Source of the DNA: Branchipolynoe longqiensis
Lineage: Eukaryota > Annelida > Polychaeta > Phyllodocida > Polynoidae
Assembly (NCBI GenBank): GCA_030323885.1
Contig: JASIRB010000109.1
Coordinates: 124,001-188,000, forward strand
Reading direction: 5' to 3'
DNA: 64,000 nt
How positions within the stretch are numbered: the first letter of the stretch is position 1; the number at the start of each line of letters is the position of its first letter. Positions 21,359 to 32,609 of the stretch are shown piece by piece. Position numbers and translations under genes: made by a program. The notes beneath the pieces are model-generated. The model made no database searches and was not told the DNA's origin. It was given only the letters and a program-made list of their open reading frames with translations.

Positions 21359-21438
21359 TCACTAGTCGGTACCTATCCTGATATGACCGAAGATGTTGCC
21401 AGGATTTAAATGTAAAACCCCAACAAACAAAAACAAAA
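21359..21438 (+). mobile_element. Extra SINE tail directly behind a SINE-B
   Basis: TAGTCGGTACCTATCCTGAT, TTGCCAGGATTTAAATG and ACCCCAACAAACAAAAAC. This is a second 3' hairpin and tail in tandem with the one ending at 21355. It could be a tail-only insertion or slippage; the TSD is not clear. Confidence 0.6.
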
Positions 21439-21439
21439 C

Positions 21440-21970
21440 TACCACCGTCCCCTACCCCCACACCACAACTCCCCACATACCCACCTGCACACACCCACAC
21501 TCACAGACACTCACACACACTCTCACACACTCTCACACACTCACACACACATATCCACATTCACAGACACACAGCATAAACACCCCATAAAAAACACCAC
21601 ACAAAAACATCCACACACCCACACACACACATCCAAACACCCACACACACTCACGCTCTGACATACACTCACACACGCACACCCCCACACCCATCCACAC
21701 ACCCACACCTATACATACTTCCCCCAACACCCACACCCACACACGCTCACACACCCACACACTCAACCGCACCCACACTCACCCACACACTCACCCACAC
21801 ACGCACACACACGCACACACCCGCACACCCACACACACGTACCCACACGCACACGCACGCACACCCACATACACACATACATACACTCACACACACATTC
21901 ACACACACCCAGCCACACACAGAGTCACACTCACACATATACACTCAGTCAGACACACTCACACCCATAA
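21440..21970. repeat. CACA-rich low-complexity tract
   Basis: CACACA, CCCACA and CACTCACA words without a stable period. It grades into the ordered array that follows. Confidence 0.85.
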
Positions 21971-24480
21971 AGACGTCCCCAAAAGACCCACCCACGCATG
22001 CACAACCACACTCACCCCACCAACACTCACCCACAGCCACACTCACCCACACTCACCCACAACCCCTACGCGCACACACGTACACCCCCCACCCACACGT
22101 ACACCCCCACCCTCACGTACACGTATAACCATACACATACACCCCCACACACCAGCTCACACACACACATACATACGTCCCCAAAACACCCACCCACGCA
22201 GACACACATACACCTCCCACCCACCCATACGTACACCCCCCACCCCCCACCCCCACACACGTATAACCATACACTCCCCCCAACACACACACCCGCACAC
22301 AAACACTCACACACACACATAGATACGTCCCCAAAACACCCACACATGCAGACACACATACACCTCCCACCCACCCATACGTACACCCCCACCCCCCACC
22401 CCCACACACGTATAACCATACACTCCCCCCAACACACACACCCGCACACACACTCACACACACATACATACGTCCCCAAAACACCCATCCACGCAGACAG
22501 ACGTACACCTCCCACCCACCAATACGTACACCCCCCACCCCCACCCCCACACACGTATAACCATACACTCCCCCCACACACACACATGCACACACACTCA
22601 CACACACACACATACATACATCCCCAAAACACCCACCCACGCAGACACACGTACACCTCCCACCCACCCATACGTACACCCCCCACCCCCCACCCCCACA
22701 CACGTATAACCATACAGTCCCCCTAACACACACACCCGCACACACACTCACACACACCCATATATACGTCCCCAAAACAACCCACCCCACGCAGACACAC
22801 GTACACCTCCCATCCACCCATACGTACACCCTCCACCCCCACCCCCACACATGTATAACCATACACTCCCCCCACACACACACACCCACACACACACTCA
22901 CACACACACCCATATATACATCCCCAAAACACCCACCCACGCAGACACACGTACACCTCCCACCCACCCATACGTACACCCCCACCCCCCACCCCCACAC
23001 ACGTATAACCATACACTCCCCCCAACACACACCCGCACACACACTCACATACACACCCATATATACGTCCCCAAAACACCCACCCACGCAGACACACGTA
23101 CACCTCCCACCCACCCATACGTACACCCCCCCCCCCACACACGTATAACCATACACTCTCCCCCACACACCAGCACACACACACTCACACACACACCATA
23201 TATACGTCCCCAAAACACCCACCCACGCAGACACACGTACACCTCCCACCCACCCATACGTACACCCCCACCCTCCACCCCCACACACGTATAACCATAC
23301 ACTCCCCCCACACACACGCGCACACACACTCACACACACACATGCATACGTCCCCAAAACACCCCCCCCCACGCAGACACATGTACACCTCCCACCCACC
23401 CATACGTACACCCCCCACCCCCACAGACGTATAACCATACACTCCACCCAACACACACACCCGCACACACACTCACACACACATACATACGTCCCCAAAA
23501 CACCCACCCATCCAGACACATGTACACCTCCCACCCACCCATACATACACCCCCACCCCCACACACGTATAACCATACACTCCCCCCAACACACACACCC
23601 GCACACACACTCACACACACACCCATATATACGTCCCCAAAACACCAACCCACGCAGACACATGTACACCTCCCACCCACCCATACGTACACCCCCACCC
23701 CTCACCCCCACACACGTATAACCATACACTCCCCCCAACACACACACCCGCACACACACTCACACACACATACATACATCCCCAAAACACCCACCCACGC
23801 AGACACACGTACACCTCCCACCCACCCATACGTACACGCCCCACCCCCCACCCCCACACACGTATAACCATACAGTCCCCCCCAACACACCCGCACACAC
23901 ACTCACACAGACACACATATATACGTCCCCAAAACACCCACCCACGCAGACACACGTATACCTCCCACCCACCCATACATACACCCCCCACCCCCACACA
24001 CGTATAACCATACACTCCCCCAACACACCCGCACACACACTCACACACACACATACATACGTCCCCAAAACACCCACCCACGCAGACACACGTACACCTC
24101 CCAACCACCCATACGTACACCCCCCACTCCCCCACCCCCACACACGTATAACCGTACACTCCCCCCACACACCTGCACACACACTCACACACACACCCAT
24201 ATATACGTCCCCAAAACACCCACCCACGCAGACACACATACACCTCCCAATCACCCATACGTACATCCCCCACCCCCACCCCACCACGTATAACCATACA
24301 CTCCCCCCACACACACCCGCACACACACTCACACACACACCCACACACACACACATATATACGTCCCCCCCCCACGCAGACACACGTACACCTCCCACCC
24401 ACCCACACGTACACACCCACACACACACACACACGCATAACCATACACTCCCCCCCACACACACACTTAACCCCCCCCCC
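21971..24480. repeat. ~146-bp tandem array, about 17 units
   Basis: The landmark ACGTCCCCAAAACACCCACC recurs at ~22175, 22325, 22470, 22618, 22767, 22917, 23065 and so on to ~24359, at 136-155-bp spacing. Each unit carries GCAGACACACGTACACC, CCCATACGTACACC and CGTATAACCATACACTCC. Minus-strand frames up to 548 codons (Cys/Gly/Val-rich) cross the array. I regard them as spurious. Confidence 0.93.
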
Positions 24481-24851
24481 CCACCCCCACACACACGCAC
24501 ACACCCACACACGCCCCTCGTGCTATGGATATGTTTGCCACTCAGTAGCCCGATACCGAGAGCCGGTTCCGAACCTAAATGCTTCACAGCATCAGGCCCA
24601 GGCGCCCAAATCCCACCACTAAGGGGCCCTCGGCTGTGCGCATGCGCGTTGGCTAACGTTGGTTTGTTCTCGGAATTTTGCATCCTGGCAACATCTAAGG
24701 TCGTATCAGGACGGGTACCGGCTTGTGACAGTATGCACTCATGGCGACTTTATAGTGCTGCTCCACTGGGAGAACATGCCACTAGCACCGTGCTGCCTGA
24801 CTGGGAGACATTATCCTGACACCGAGCCAACCAGTCCTTGACCTCTCCTAA

Positions 24852-25379
24852 TGGCCCTGTCACATTACGATGCTTCTCGCCGGCACGCCGCCAACGCGCA
24901 AAATCACTTTTAATCGTTGAGACACGTCAAACTTTTCGGTGTCAGCGCAACGTATTGGTAGCGTGCGGCCAACATTGTGAGAAAAAAAAAAAAACAGTTT
25001 GGCGTGCTGTCCTGATATGACCTTAGATGTTGCTAGGACATAAAACAACAACAAACAAACAAAGCAACAGTTTGGCACAATGAGCCTCACGCGTGCGTGG
25101 CATGTACCTAGCTTTCGCATAATGTTATTCCAGTGGGTCTAACGTATCTCGCCAGGCTCCTAACGTCGCCATAATGTTGGCACCTGCGTGTTGTCGCACG
25201 TTGAAAGTTTTGTGCAAGCACAAAACTTTGCCGATCCCCTGACGCACACCGCCGACCGTCGCCATTCATCAACGAATACCAACGTGCGCATAACACTTCC
25301 TGACGTATCCTGACGTTGCGCCAAAAAATCACATACATCGACGCGCATTGGCGAGAAGCGTCATAATGTGACAGCACCA
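24852..25379. mobile_element. M1 MITE with TAA TSD verified by its SINE host
   Basis: Ends are GGCCCTGTCACATTACGATG and ATAATGTGACAGCACC. Longer arms continue into CTTCTCGCC/GGCGAGAAG. TAA lies at 24849-24851 and 25380-25382. It contains a SINE tail at 25004-25065 and a poly-A run near 24982. Confidence 0.87.
25004..25065 (+). mobile_element. Tail-only retroposon (tail-1), 62 bp, 11-bp TSD
   Basis: AACAGTTTGGC flanks it at 24993-25003 and 25066-25076. It has only the CTGTCCTGATATG hairpin, TGCTAGGACATAAAAC and CAAACAAACAAA. It is the innermost of three nested insertions. Confidence 0.9.
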
Positions 25380-25445
25380 TAATAATGGCGAGCACCAGGC
25401 TATGAAGCGACAAGTATCAATTTTGTAAGTGATTGGTTTGACTCG

Positions 25446-26101
25446 ACCCAGAATATTACAGTCTTTCTTTAACTGGTGAATGCGTATGTATCATCACCAG
25501 CTATTTTTGGAATGAAGCATTTATTAGATCACACCAATTAATCAAATAATAGACTTTAAAGTTGCCGGTTATACCTCACCCAGATACAAACGAATCCAGC
25601 ATCAAAAGCTCTCCAAACATACCTTTGCTTAGTTTGTTCAGTTCATGCAACTGAACATGTGGGAGGAGAGTTGAGGTCTGTGATGTGTGAATGACATCAT
25701 AGATTGGGATTCCCTCATCACATGACCTAGAGGGGTTCTTCACACACAGGGGAAGCCATGGCAACCACCAAGATGGCAGCCACAGAAAGCTCTCAATTAA
25801 ACTTTTAAAGACTATTAATCTACATGATTTAATCAATTATTCACACAAAAAGTAGCTGGTTATGAGAAATAAACATTTGAACTTTATATTTATCATTTTA
25901 GATTACAATTTCGAACATTTTCTTTCTCTATATGGTTGTCTAAAAGTGCCAGTGCTGCTGGACTAATTACAACACAACAGAAGCAACCAATGTCAGCACT
26001 CTCCCCCCACATATGTAGTTGCATAAACTGAATGGGTCGTGTCTCAGCGGCCAATAACGGGTCCATTTAAAAGTTGAATGGAGACTATAGTGGCTGCCAG
26101 C
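25446..26101. other. Unassigned AT-rich stretch
   Basis: It contains AAGATGGCAGCCACAGAAAG near 25772, similar to AAGATGGCAGCCATAGAA in the MITE at 16360-16749, so part may be an old MITE interior. No terminal repeats or coding signal were found. Confidence 0.4.
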
Positions 26102-26395
26102 TTGGTTTTAATGCATTCTCTCACAGTTTATCAACTCTACGCCAATATAGATGAACACTACACACTGGTGGAATAAGGACCTCCACAGTTTGTTTTAATG
26201 CATTCTCTCACAGTTTGTCAACTCTACGCCAATATAGATGAACACTACACACTGGTGGAATAAGGACCTCCACAGTTTGTTTTAATGCATTCTCTCACAG
26301 TTTGTCAACTCTACGCCAATATAGATGAACACTACACACTGCTGGAATAAGGACCTCCACAGTTTGTGTTAATGCATTCTCTAACTACACTAGAG
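26102..26395. repeat. 87-bp tandem repeat, 3.3 units
   Basis: AATGCATTCTCTCACAGTTT recurs at 26110, 26197 and 26284, and a truncated form at 26371, exactly 87 bp apart. Other blocks are CTACGCCAATATAGATGAAC and ATAAGGACCTCCACAG. The units are almost identical, so recent. Confidence 0.95.
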
Positions 26396-27229
26396 TAACA
26401 CTATTTCTAACAAACTGACATTTATATACCGCTTGCCTAACTGCAACTGAACATTAAAACTTACTACAACTTTACCTACTGAATACAGAAGATAACTTCT
26501 GCTTACATTCTAAATACTATGTAAATACTCACATTGATCTGACTAATATTGATCTAGTTATATGACACTATTGTTACCATATTGCTGTGAAATTTTCGGG
26601 TTACAGAATTTCATTGCGCTACACGCTACAAATTGTGTATTCAACAGTTATTGTATACCTTATTCTATATGAGACTGTCTCAAAAGGTGCTAAGCAATAT
26701 GGGACAAAACTTTGTCCATTGTAACAATCAAGATACTATCTGCTTATGCAGTTGCTCAGGATAAACTGATTTGTTTTTTACATGGTGTTTCATAATCCCA
26801 ATAGAATACATATTGATTTGAAGCAAATGTCCTTGTGTTTTCAGTGTAACTGTTTCTGTGCTGTTTTGTGTCAATCGTTACAATGGACAAAAAAACAAAG
26901 ACAGGCTCATATACCTTTTGTGTAAATAACCCTGAATTGAAAAATGGCTGGAAGACCATTGCTTTGGCACTGACAAAAGACTTCTTCAGCAGAATTGTTT
27001 TATATATTTACCACCAAAAAAAAAAAGTTTGTCCGACCACTGAGAGTACGGCCCTTTTAGACGTTATTTCATCCAGAGTGTTAATCTCAAATACATCGGT
27101 TTATGTAAACATCACATGGAGGTGTAACTATGCCAACCATGTGATACCCGCTCCATATGTTCGCTCATGTGCCTTGTTGTAACATTGCTTCTGTTTATTT
27201 GGAGGGATTTCGCTTCTAAATGTAAATGA
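26396..27229. other. Unassigned; contains one 15-bp inverted repeat pair
   Basis: TTTGTCCATTGTAAC near 26710 is answered by GTTACAATGGACAAA near 26877. This may mark a small fold-back element. A 104-codon plus-strand frame (26868-27182) has no recognisable domain and I do not call it a gene. Confidence 0.4.
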
Positions 27230-28490
27230 GCTTTTAACTTAAAGCCGCATAAATTTGAGGAAAGTGTAGTACTAGCAGTCTGCACTGACCTCTCATGCAA
27301 GAAGCCGCATATACAGGTAGACATGGGGAGCGGGACTTAGGTCAGGCTGTATAGTGTCCATCTGTGAAGGTGTCGGTCATCCGTGGACGCAATTTGCAGT
27401 TTGGGCTATTTTCTGTTCCAACCAGTGGTCCACAACTGGTTCATCAAAGGCTGGGGTATGTGCTGTCCTGTCTGTGGGAAAGTGCATATAAAAGACCCCT
27501 TGCTGCTTATAGGAAAGAGTAGCCTATGTGGCACAGCAGGTTTCCTCCATAGAAATCTGTCCGAATGACCATATGTTTGACGTCCAATTGCAAATGATAA
27601 AAATCAATTTGCTCTAGAGGCGTTAAATCAAACAAACTTTTTTTTTTAGACAGGTAGACGTGGATAGGGTGATTGTATTAGGGAGCCTAGTTAGTGTAAT
27701 GGGTAGTGTAGAAGTCTGCACTGACCTCTCAGGCAAGAAGCCACATAGACAGGTAGGCGTGGGTAGGGTGATTGCATCAGGGAGCCTAGGTGGTGTGATG
27801 GATAGTGTAGAAGTCTGCACTGACGTCTCAGGCAAGAAGACACATAGACAGGTAGGCGTGGGTAGGTTGGTGACATCAGGGAGCCTGGGTGGTGTAATGG
27901 GTAGTGTAGTAGTCTGCACTGACCTCAGGCAAGGAGCCCCATAGATAGGTAGTCATGGATAGGGTGATTAAATCATGGGGCCTAGGTAGTGTAATGATAC
28001 TGGCAAGAAGTGTTGGTTTGAATCCTGTTCTGGGCACAATATTTCCTATTTTCATCACACCCACGACATGTTGCTGTGACCTGGATCTTGTACAAGCAAC
28101 GCGTGGCATTGGTGATGAATCCACCCTGTGCATCTATCCATATGTAAGTGCATTGCCTGTATGTATGTAATTGTAAAAATTAAGCGACTTAAGGACGTAA
28201 ACCATTTAAACCACTTACAATTCCAGGAGGGTGAGTGTAGTCTGCACTGACCTCTCAGGCAAGGAGCTGCATAGACAGGTAGGCGTGGGTAGTATGGTGA
28301 TATCAGGGACCCCGGGTGGTGTAATGGTTAGTATAGTAGTCTGCACTGACCTCTCAGGCAAGGAGCCGCATAGACAGGTAGGCGTGGGTAGGGTGATTGC
28401 ATCAGGGAGTTTAGGTAGAATAATGGCAAAAAGTGTGGGTTCGAATCCTGCTCTATGCGCAATATTTCACTTTTTCATTACCCATTGACA
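27230..28490 (+). mobile_element. Tandem SINE-E units (short and long) interrupted by SINE-C
   Basis: Repeated GTCTGCACTGACCTCTCAGG, ACATAGACAGGTAGGCGTGG and GCATCAGGGAGCCTAGGT mark ~99-bp short units at 27664-27950. Then comes a long unit with tRNA-like B-box GGTTTGAATCCTG, a CTGTGACCTGGATC block and the ATTGTAA...CTTACAATT hairpin. Two more short units follow, then a head near 28435 (GGGTTCGAATCCTGC). Confidence 0.85.
27327..27649 (+). mobile_element. SINE-C inside a SINE-E unit, 14-bp TSD
   Basis: ACAGGTAGACATGG (27313-27326) and ACAGGTAGACGTGG (27650-27663) flank it. It begins GGAGCGGGACTTAGGTCAGG and ends with CTCTAGAGGCGTTAAATC. Confidence 0.9.
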
Positions 28491-28647
28491 CATATATATA
28501 TGTGACACACATATATATGACACACATGTACATATGTATATGAATATAAGCAATGATATTATATATATGGATATATCCATATATACATATGTGATATATA
28601 TTATAAGAATTATACAAGTATAATTAATCGGAATCTTAACTCATCCA

Positions 28648-29737
28648 TTGTACTATGTAACCAGCCTGATTGTGGAGACCCCTGTCTGCAAACGTGGTAA
28701 CTTGTCCGACCGCACTCAGTCACTCCACCCGCGATTTTACTTTTTCGGCTAGAGGCGGTTATCCATGGATTATATATATATGGGTCACTCTCCTGAAAAC
28801 TGGTCAGCATGGGATGGGATTTTAAAACATCAATAAAAACCTTCCTACTTATTTGTGTCCTTATACTTTTCATATTCATGTTCAGATTTGATGAAAGAAA
28901 TAAGGGAAATATAATAAACTGTGTGCAACTTTTGTCCTTTTAGTTATGAAGTGTTTTTGTACCAAAAAAACAACATTTTATAGTCAGCCATTTGTAACAT
29001 GACATATGGGATGTGGTTGAATCCTTATTAACATCTTGTATTGGATTGATATATCAAACAAAACAGTTCCCAAATCAAAAAGGAAGTATTTATTAACATG
29101 TATGCGTGCTTAAATTAAAAAAAAGAAATGTTGATGTCTTCAGAAATAACATTACAAATTTCCGTCACACGTGTAAGCAGTGGTGTCTGGATGCCACACA
29201 AATATTGTACACTAATTATTCAGTGAATGGAGAGAGCATGGCTGGGAATTAATTTTTTTTATCAATATAAGCACTACATATTTCTGTATATTATGCCATG
29301 ATTAATATGCTTCTAAGTATGATATTATTTAATTTTGATTAGATTTTGATTAAGCAGACTGTGTGGTGTCCTAAGCATGTGTTACACGTGTGACACACAT
29401 GTTATACTGCCATAAGACATAGCTTAATCATGGACTACACCTTTATTCTTTATCTCATATTTATATTTTAAATAGATGTAAAGGGGAGATTTCCAGCTTT
29501 CATTTGCAACCAAAAAATGTAAAAAATTCAAATATTAGATTTTAACTCTCCATGTGACACTTCTGGCCAGTTTTCAGGAGAGTGACCCATATATATATAT
29601 CTTCAACGCACTCGTATTGTTGTTCCTTTATTCATATGTCAAATAAATTATATATATATATATATATATATTGGTGTATAAGGACAAATCCAAGTATATA
29701 TACACATATATACATATATATATATATATAATTTATT

Positions 29738-29772
<35 letters not shown>

Positions 29773-29897
29773 CTCTGGCTAACTGCCTCTAGCCTAAAAA
29801 GTAAAATCGCGGGCAGAATGACTGAGTGCGGTCGGACAAGTTACCATCTTTGCAGACAGGGGGCAAAACAATCAGGCCGGTTGCATAGTCAATGTAT
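28648..29897. repeat. Large inverted repeat: ~120-bp arms around a TIR element
   Basis: The left arm 28648-28770 (CTGTCTGCAAACGTGGTAAC, TTGTCCGACCGCACTCAG) recurs inverted at 29775-29897 (CTGAGTGCGGTCGGACAA, CATCTTTGCAGACAGG). Between them lie the element 28782-29588 and AT tracts. The arms could be termini of a larger fold-back transposon or two inverted insertions. Confidence 0.75.
28782..29588. mobile_element. Non-autonomous element with ~25-bp TIRs
   Basis: Left GGGTCACTCTCCTGAAAACT and right AGTTTTCAGGAGAGTGACCC are perfect inverses over 20 bp and extend further with mismatches (GGTCAG / CTGGCC). Both sides are flanked by TATATATA. The 807-bp AT-rich interior has no long frame. It contains a 38-bp segment also seen at 15236-15274. 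Confidence 0.78.
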
Positions 29898-29940
29898 ATA
29901 TATGTATGTATATATATATACATGGATGTGTCATTATACA

Positions 29941-29985
<45 letters not shown>

Positions 29986-29995
29986 TATATATTGG
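29640..29995. repeat. TA dinucleotide tracts
   Basis: Several (TA)n runs at 29650-29670, 29715-29770 and 29945-29985, separated by short unique pieces and the right arm of the inverted repeat. GGTGTATAAGGACAAATCC (near 29673) recurs as GGTGTATAAAGGCACATCC (near 29994). Confidence 0.85.
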
Positions 29996-30139
29996 TGTAT
30001 AAAGGCACATCCGAAAATAAATGAATATATCTGAGACGTGCCTGCGCATGCGCAGTGTTTGCTTCCTCTGCGCAGCAGGAATGTGGCAGCTTGCTGACAG
30101 TCATGCGCACCCGCCTCTTGTTAGCGGATTATGCAAATG

Positions 30140-30270
30140 AGCTGTGCTTTCACTAAGTCCTCCCCCCCACCCACCCTCACCCCCTCCATTCCCCACCTCT
30201 TGGTGGAGGTGGGTGTGGGGGTGAGGTGTGGTGGTGGGGGTGAAGGGTGAGGTCTGGGGGTGAGGGTGGC
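30140..30270. repeat. G/C-skewed hairpin region
   Basis: CCCACCCACCCTCACCCCC is followed by GGTGGAGGTGGGTGTGGGGG on the same strand. The two halves could pair. It may also form quadruplexes. Confidence 0.6.
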
Positions 30271-30329
30271 ACCTACTGACAGTCTGATCCTGCTGTTGGA
30301 AGAGGGCCCCTTTTAAAAAAATTCCTTCT

Positions 30330-31220
30330 CTCTATTTTCTTTCTCTCCTTTTTCTTGTTCTCGTTTCCTCCCACCTGCTTTTCCTTCTGATCTCTTCTTT
30401 CATTCTCTCCCACTTCCCGTCCTCTCTCCTCCTCTTCTTCTTCTTCTTCTTCTTCTTCTTCCTGTCCACCTTCTTCTCCTCCTCCTCTCGTCTGCCACCT
30501 TCTTCTCCTCCACCTCCTTCTTCTTTTCATATTCTTCTTCGTTTTTTTTCTTGTTCTTGTTCTTCTCCTCCTTCTTCTTTTCGTCTTCTTCTTCTCCTTC
30601 TTCTCCTTCTTCACCTCCACCTCCTTCTCCTACTTCTTCTCCTCCTTCTTCTTCTCCTCCTCCTCCGCCTCCTTCTTCTTCTTTTCTTCTTCTCTGCCTT
30701 CTTCTTCTTCTTCTTCTTCTCCCCTGCCTCCTTCTTCTTCTTCTCCTTCATTTTCTCCTCCTTGTTCTTCTTTTCTTCTTGTTCTTGTTCTTCTTCTCCA
30801 CCTCCTTCTTTTCTCATTTTTCTTCTTATTCTTCTCCTCCTTCTTCTTTTCTTCTTCTTGTTCTTCTCCTCCACCTCCTTCTTCTGCTCCTTCTTCTTCT
30901 CCCCCTTCTTGTTCTTGTTCTCTTTGTTCTCCTTCTTCTCATCTGCCTTTTTCTCCTTCTTCTCCTCCTTCTTCTTCTTTTCTTCTTCTCCGCCTTCTTC
31001 TTCTCCTCCTCCTCCTCCTTCTTGCTCTTCTTCTTCTCCTTCTTCTCCTTCTTCTTCTTCTTCTCCTCCTTCTTTAATTCTTCTTGTTCTTCTCCTTCTT
31101 CTCCTCCTTCTTCTCCTCCGCCTCCTTCTTCTCTGCCTCCTTCTTCTACTTGTTCTTCTTCTTCTTTTCTTCTTCTTCTTGTTCTTCTTCTTCTTCTTCT
31201 TCTTTTTTTCAATTTTTCTT
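30330..31220. repeat. ~890-bp polypyrimidine tract (CTT/CTC)n
   Basis: Almost pure C/T, with CTTCTTCTT, CTCCTC and TTGTTC interruptions. Repeated blocks such as CCTCCTTCTTCTTTTCTTCT indicate internal duplication. Long Ser/Leu/Phe (plus) or Lys/Glu/Arg (minus) frames are by-products. Confidence 0.95.
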
Positions 31221-31225
31221 TTCCT

Positions 31226-31566
31226 ATCAGATGTTTTTGAGTTTCTGCCATTTTCTGAGATAAATACATTATGCTGATCGTTATTATCTACTTTACTTTA
31301 GTTTGAAGTAACATTTATATTAAATGGCTAACTTTGGAGATATTTACCGGAAAAAAACATGCCAACTTAATTTTGGCGAGCACCCCAAAAATGGGACAAT
31401 ATAAACTTCAGTAATAACAGGTTATATTAAATTAACTTATTACGGTTTTCAATGCAGAAAGAAACGCTTAATAAGTGCACAAGTATCTACGTTAGATATG
31501 TAGAATGTAATCTAGATAAGTGTTTTGGTTTTGAAAATTTGATGTTTTCATCGGACTATGCAACTT
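31226..31566. mobile_element. M2 MITE copy, left end eroded
   Basis: The interior matches the 5750-6451 copies in order (TTTGAAGTAACATTTATATT, TATCTACGTTAGATATGTAG). The right end is CATCGGACTATGCAACTT. The left terminus is lost into the pyrimidine tract. Confidence 0.8.
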
Positions 31567-31601
31567 GAACTCATCATCAGTCTTTTTTCTTTTCTTTTCC
31601 G

Positions 31602-31659
31602 GCGTCCTGATATGACCTGAGATGTTGCTAGGATGTAAAGCAACAACAAACAAACAAAG
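31602..31659 (+). mobile_element. Tail-only SINE fragment (tail-1)
   Basis: GGCGTCCTGATATGACCTGA, TTGCTAGGATGTAAAGCAAC and CAAACAAAGC. It has the same start point as the other tail-only insertions. I found no clear TSD. Confidence 0.7.
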
Positions 31660-32429
31660 CAAATATTTCAGCGTCCATTATCTGTCTACTCAGCGTCCGT
31701 CGATTGCTCATGCCCAAAAAGACAGTTATTGAATTATGGCCAACTCTTTGTCCAAATCTTTGTTTATTATCAAAGCGTGTTGGAAGGGGGACGGAGAGGG
31801 GGGAGAGGAGGGCTGAGGCTCAATTAGGGGGAAATTGGGGTAATAGACTACATTACCGTTCCAGCGGCGCGGTGCATTGTGGGATGCGTCAGAGCAAAAC
31901 AAACCCGCGAGAAGCACATGGCACATGCTAATACACTGGGTGCAGCTATGAAATGTGCTAGTTTCAGCTCATCTCAGCTCTTGTTTGAAACATAGAATAC
32001 CAACTAAAAAAATATATATAATAAATTAAGATATTAATCTTCCATCCAGCATTGCAGTTACATCAATATAATCAGCACATCTTATGCCATGTGCATTTAG
32101 ATTTAGACAAATCTGGACACTCAGACTAGTGTTAGAGCCATAACCAGAGTCAGTTTTACTTATTTTATTAATGTTTTTATTTATATCCTATGGTTAATGA
32201 CATATGTAGAACTAGAAAATTAGTAGGGTTAATCAGATATTGGTTATATATTTCTCTGAAACAAGTGTATGTTGACACATTTGGCATTTTAATATTTAGA
32301 ACAAGAATTAATAATGGTGATGTGGATATCACTGATTGTTTTGTGTGGAATTGTATGTTTCTTAGCTCGAAATGTTTAACTATGGCTAGTTTTGTCTTCG
32401 CTATATTAATCAGATCATTATATTGTATG
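31660..32429. other. No recognisable gene
   Basis: AT-rich after 31930. A 130-codon plus-strand frame (32190-32582) and its antisense shadow show no recognisable domain, and the frame runs into satellite sequence. Confidence 0.45.
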
Positions 32430-32545
32430 TGTGCATACATGTTTATGCCGAATTGTTATGCATTTCTATTCATTTTGAATAAAATCGAAGTTTTGCCTTA
32501 CGCATATCGACAAACTCAATGGCCATTCGCATTTACTTTGCTGCC
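32430..32545. repeat. SAT-195 fragment
   Basis: GCATTTCTATTCATTTTGAA, TAAAATCGAAGTTTTGCC and CAAACTCAATGGCCATT follow the same order as the SAT-195 junctions at 37815-37880 and 59370-59420. Confidence 0.65.
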
Positions 32546-32609
32546 AAAGCCATTTTCAGCGCATGCGCAGTCGGAACCGTGATCCCGTCTATTGGTCTTC
32601 CTCCTTTTG

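Larger units (their letters stand above)
24664..25445 (-). mobile_element. SINE-A/B split by an M1 MITE
   Basis: The tail and body (GTATCAGGACGGGTACCGGC ... CCAACCAGTCCTTGACC) run to 24851. The rest (AATAATGGCGAGCACCAGGC ... GGTTTGACTCGACC) resumes at 25380. Removing 24852-25379 and one TAA restores CCTAATAATGGCGAGC, the normal SINE order. Confidence 0.88.

Noticed and set aside
22113..23759. 548-codon minus-strand open frame, Val/Gly/Cys-rich
   Set aside because: It is explained by the ~146-bp C/A array. Unit lengths differ by non-multiples of 3, composition is degenerate, and no domain is visible.
26868..27182. 104-codon plus-strand frame
   Set aside because: No recognisable domain, a lysine run from poly-A, and no supporting neighbour signals.
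30551..31277. Long Ser/Leu/Phe and Lys/Glu/Arg frames
   Set aside because: They are translations of the polypyrimidine tract on either strand.
32190..32582. 130-codon plus-strand frame
   Set aside because: AT-rich, with an antisense shadow of similar length, and it ends in SAT-195 sequence. No domain recognised.
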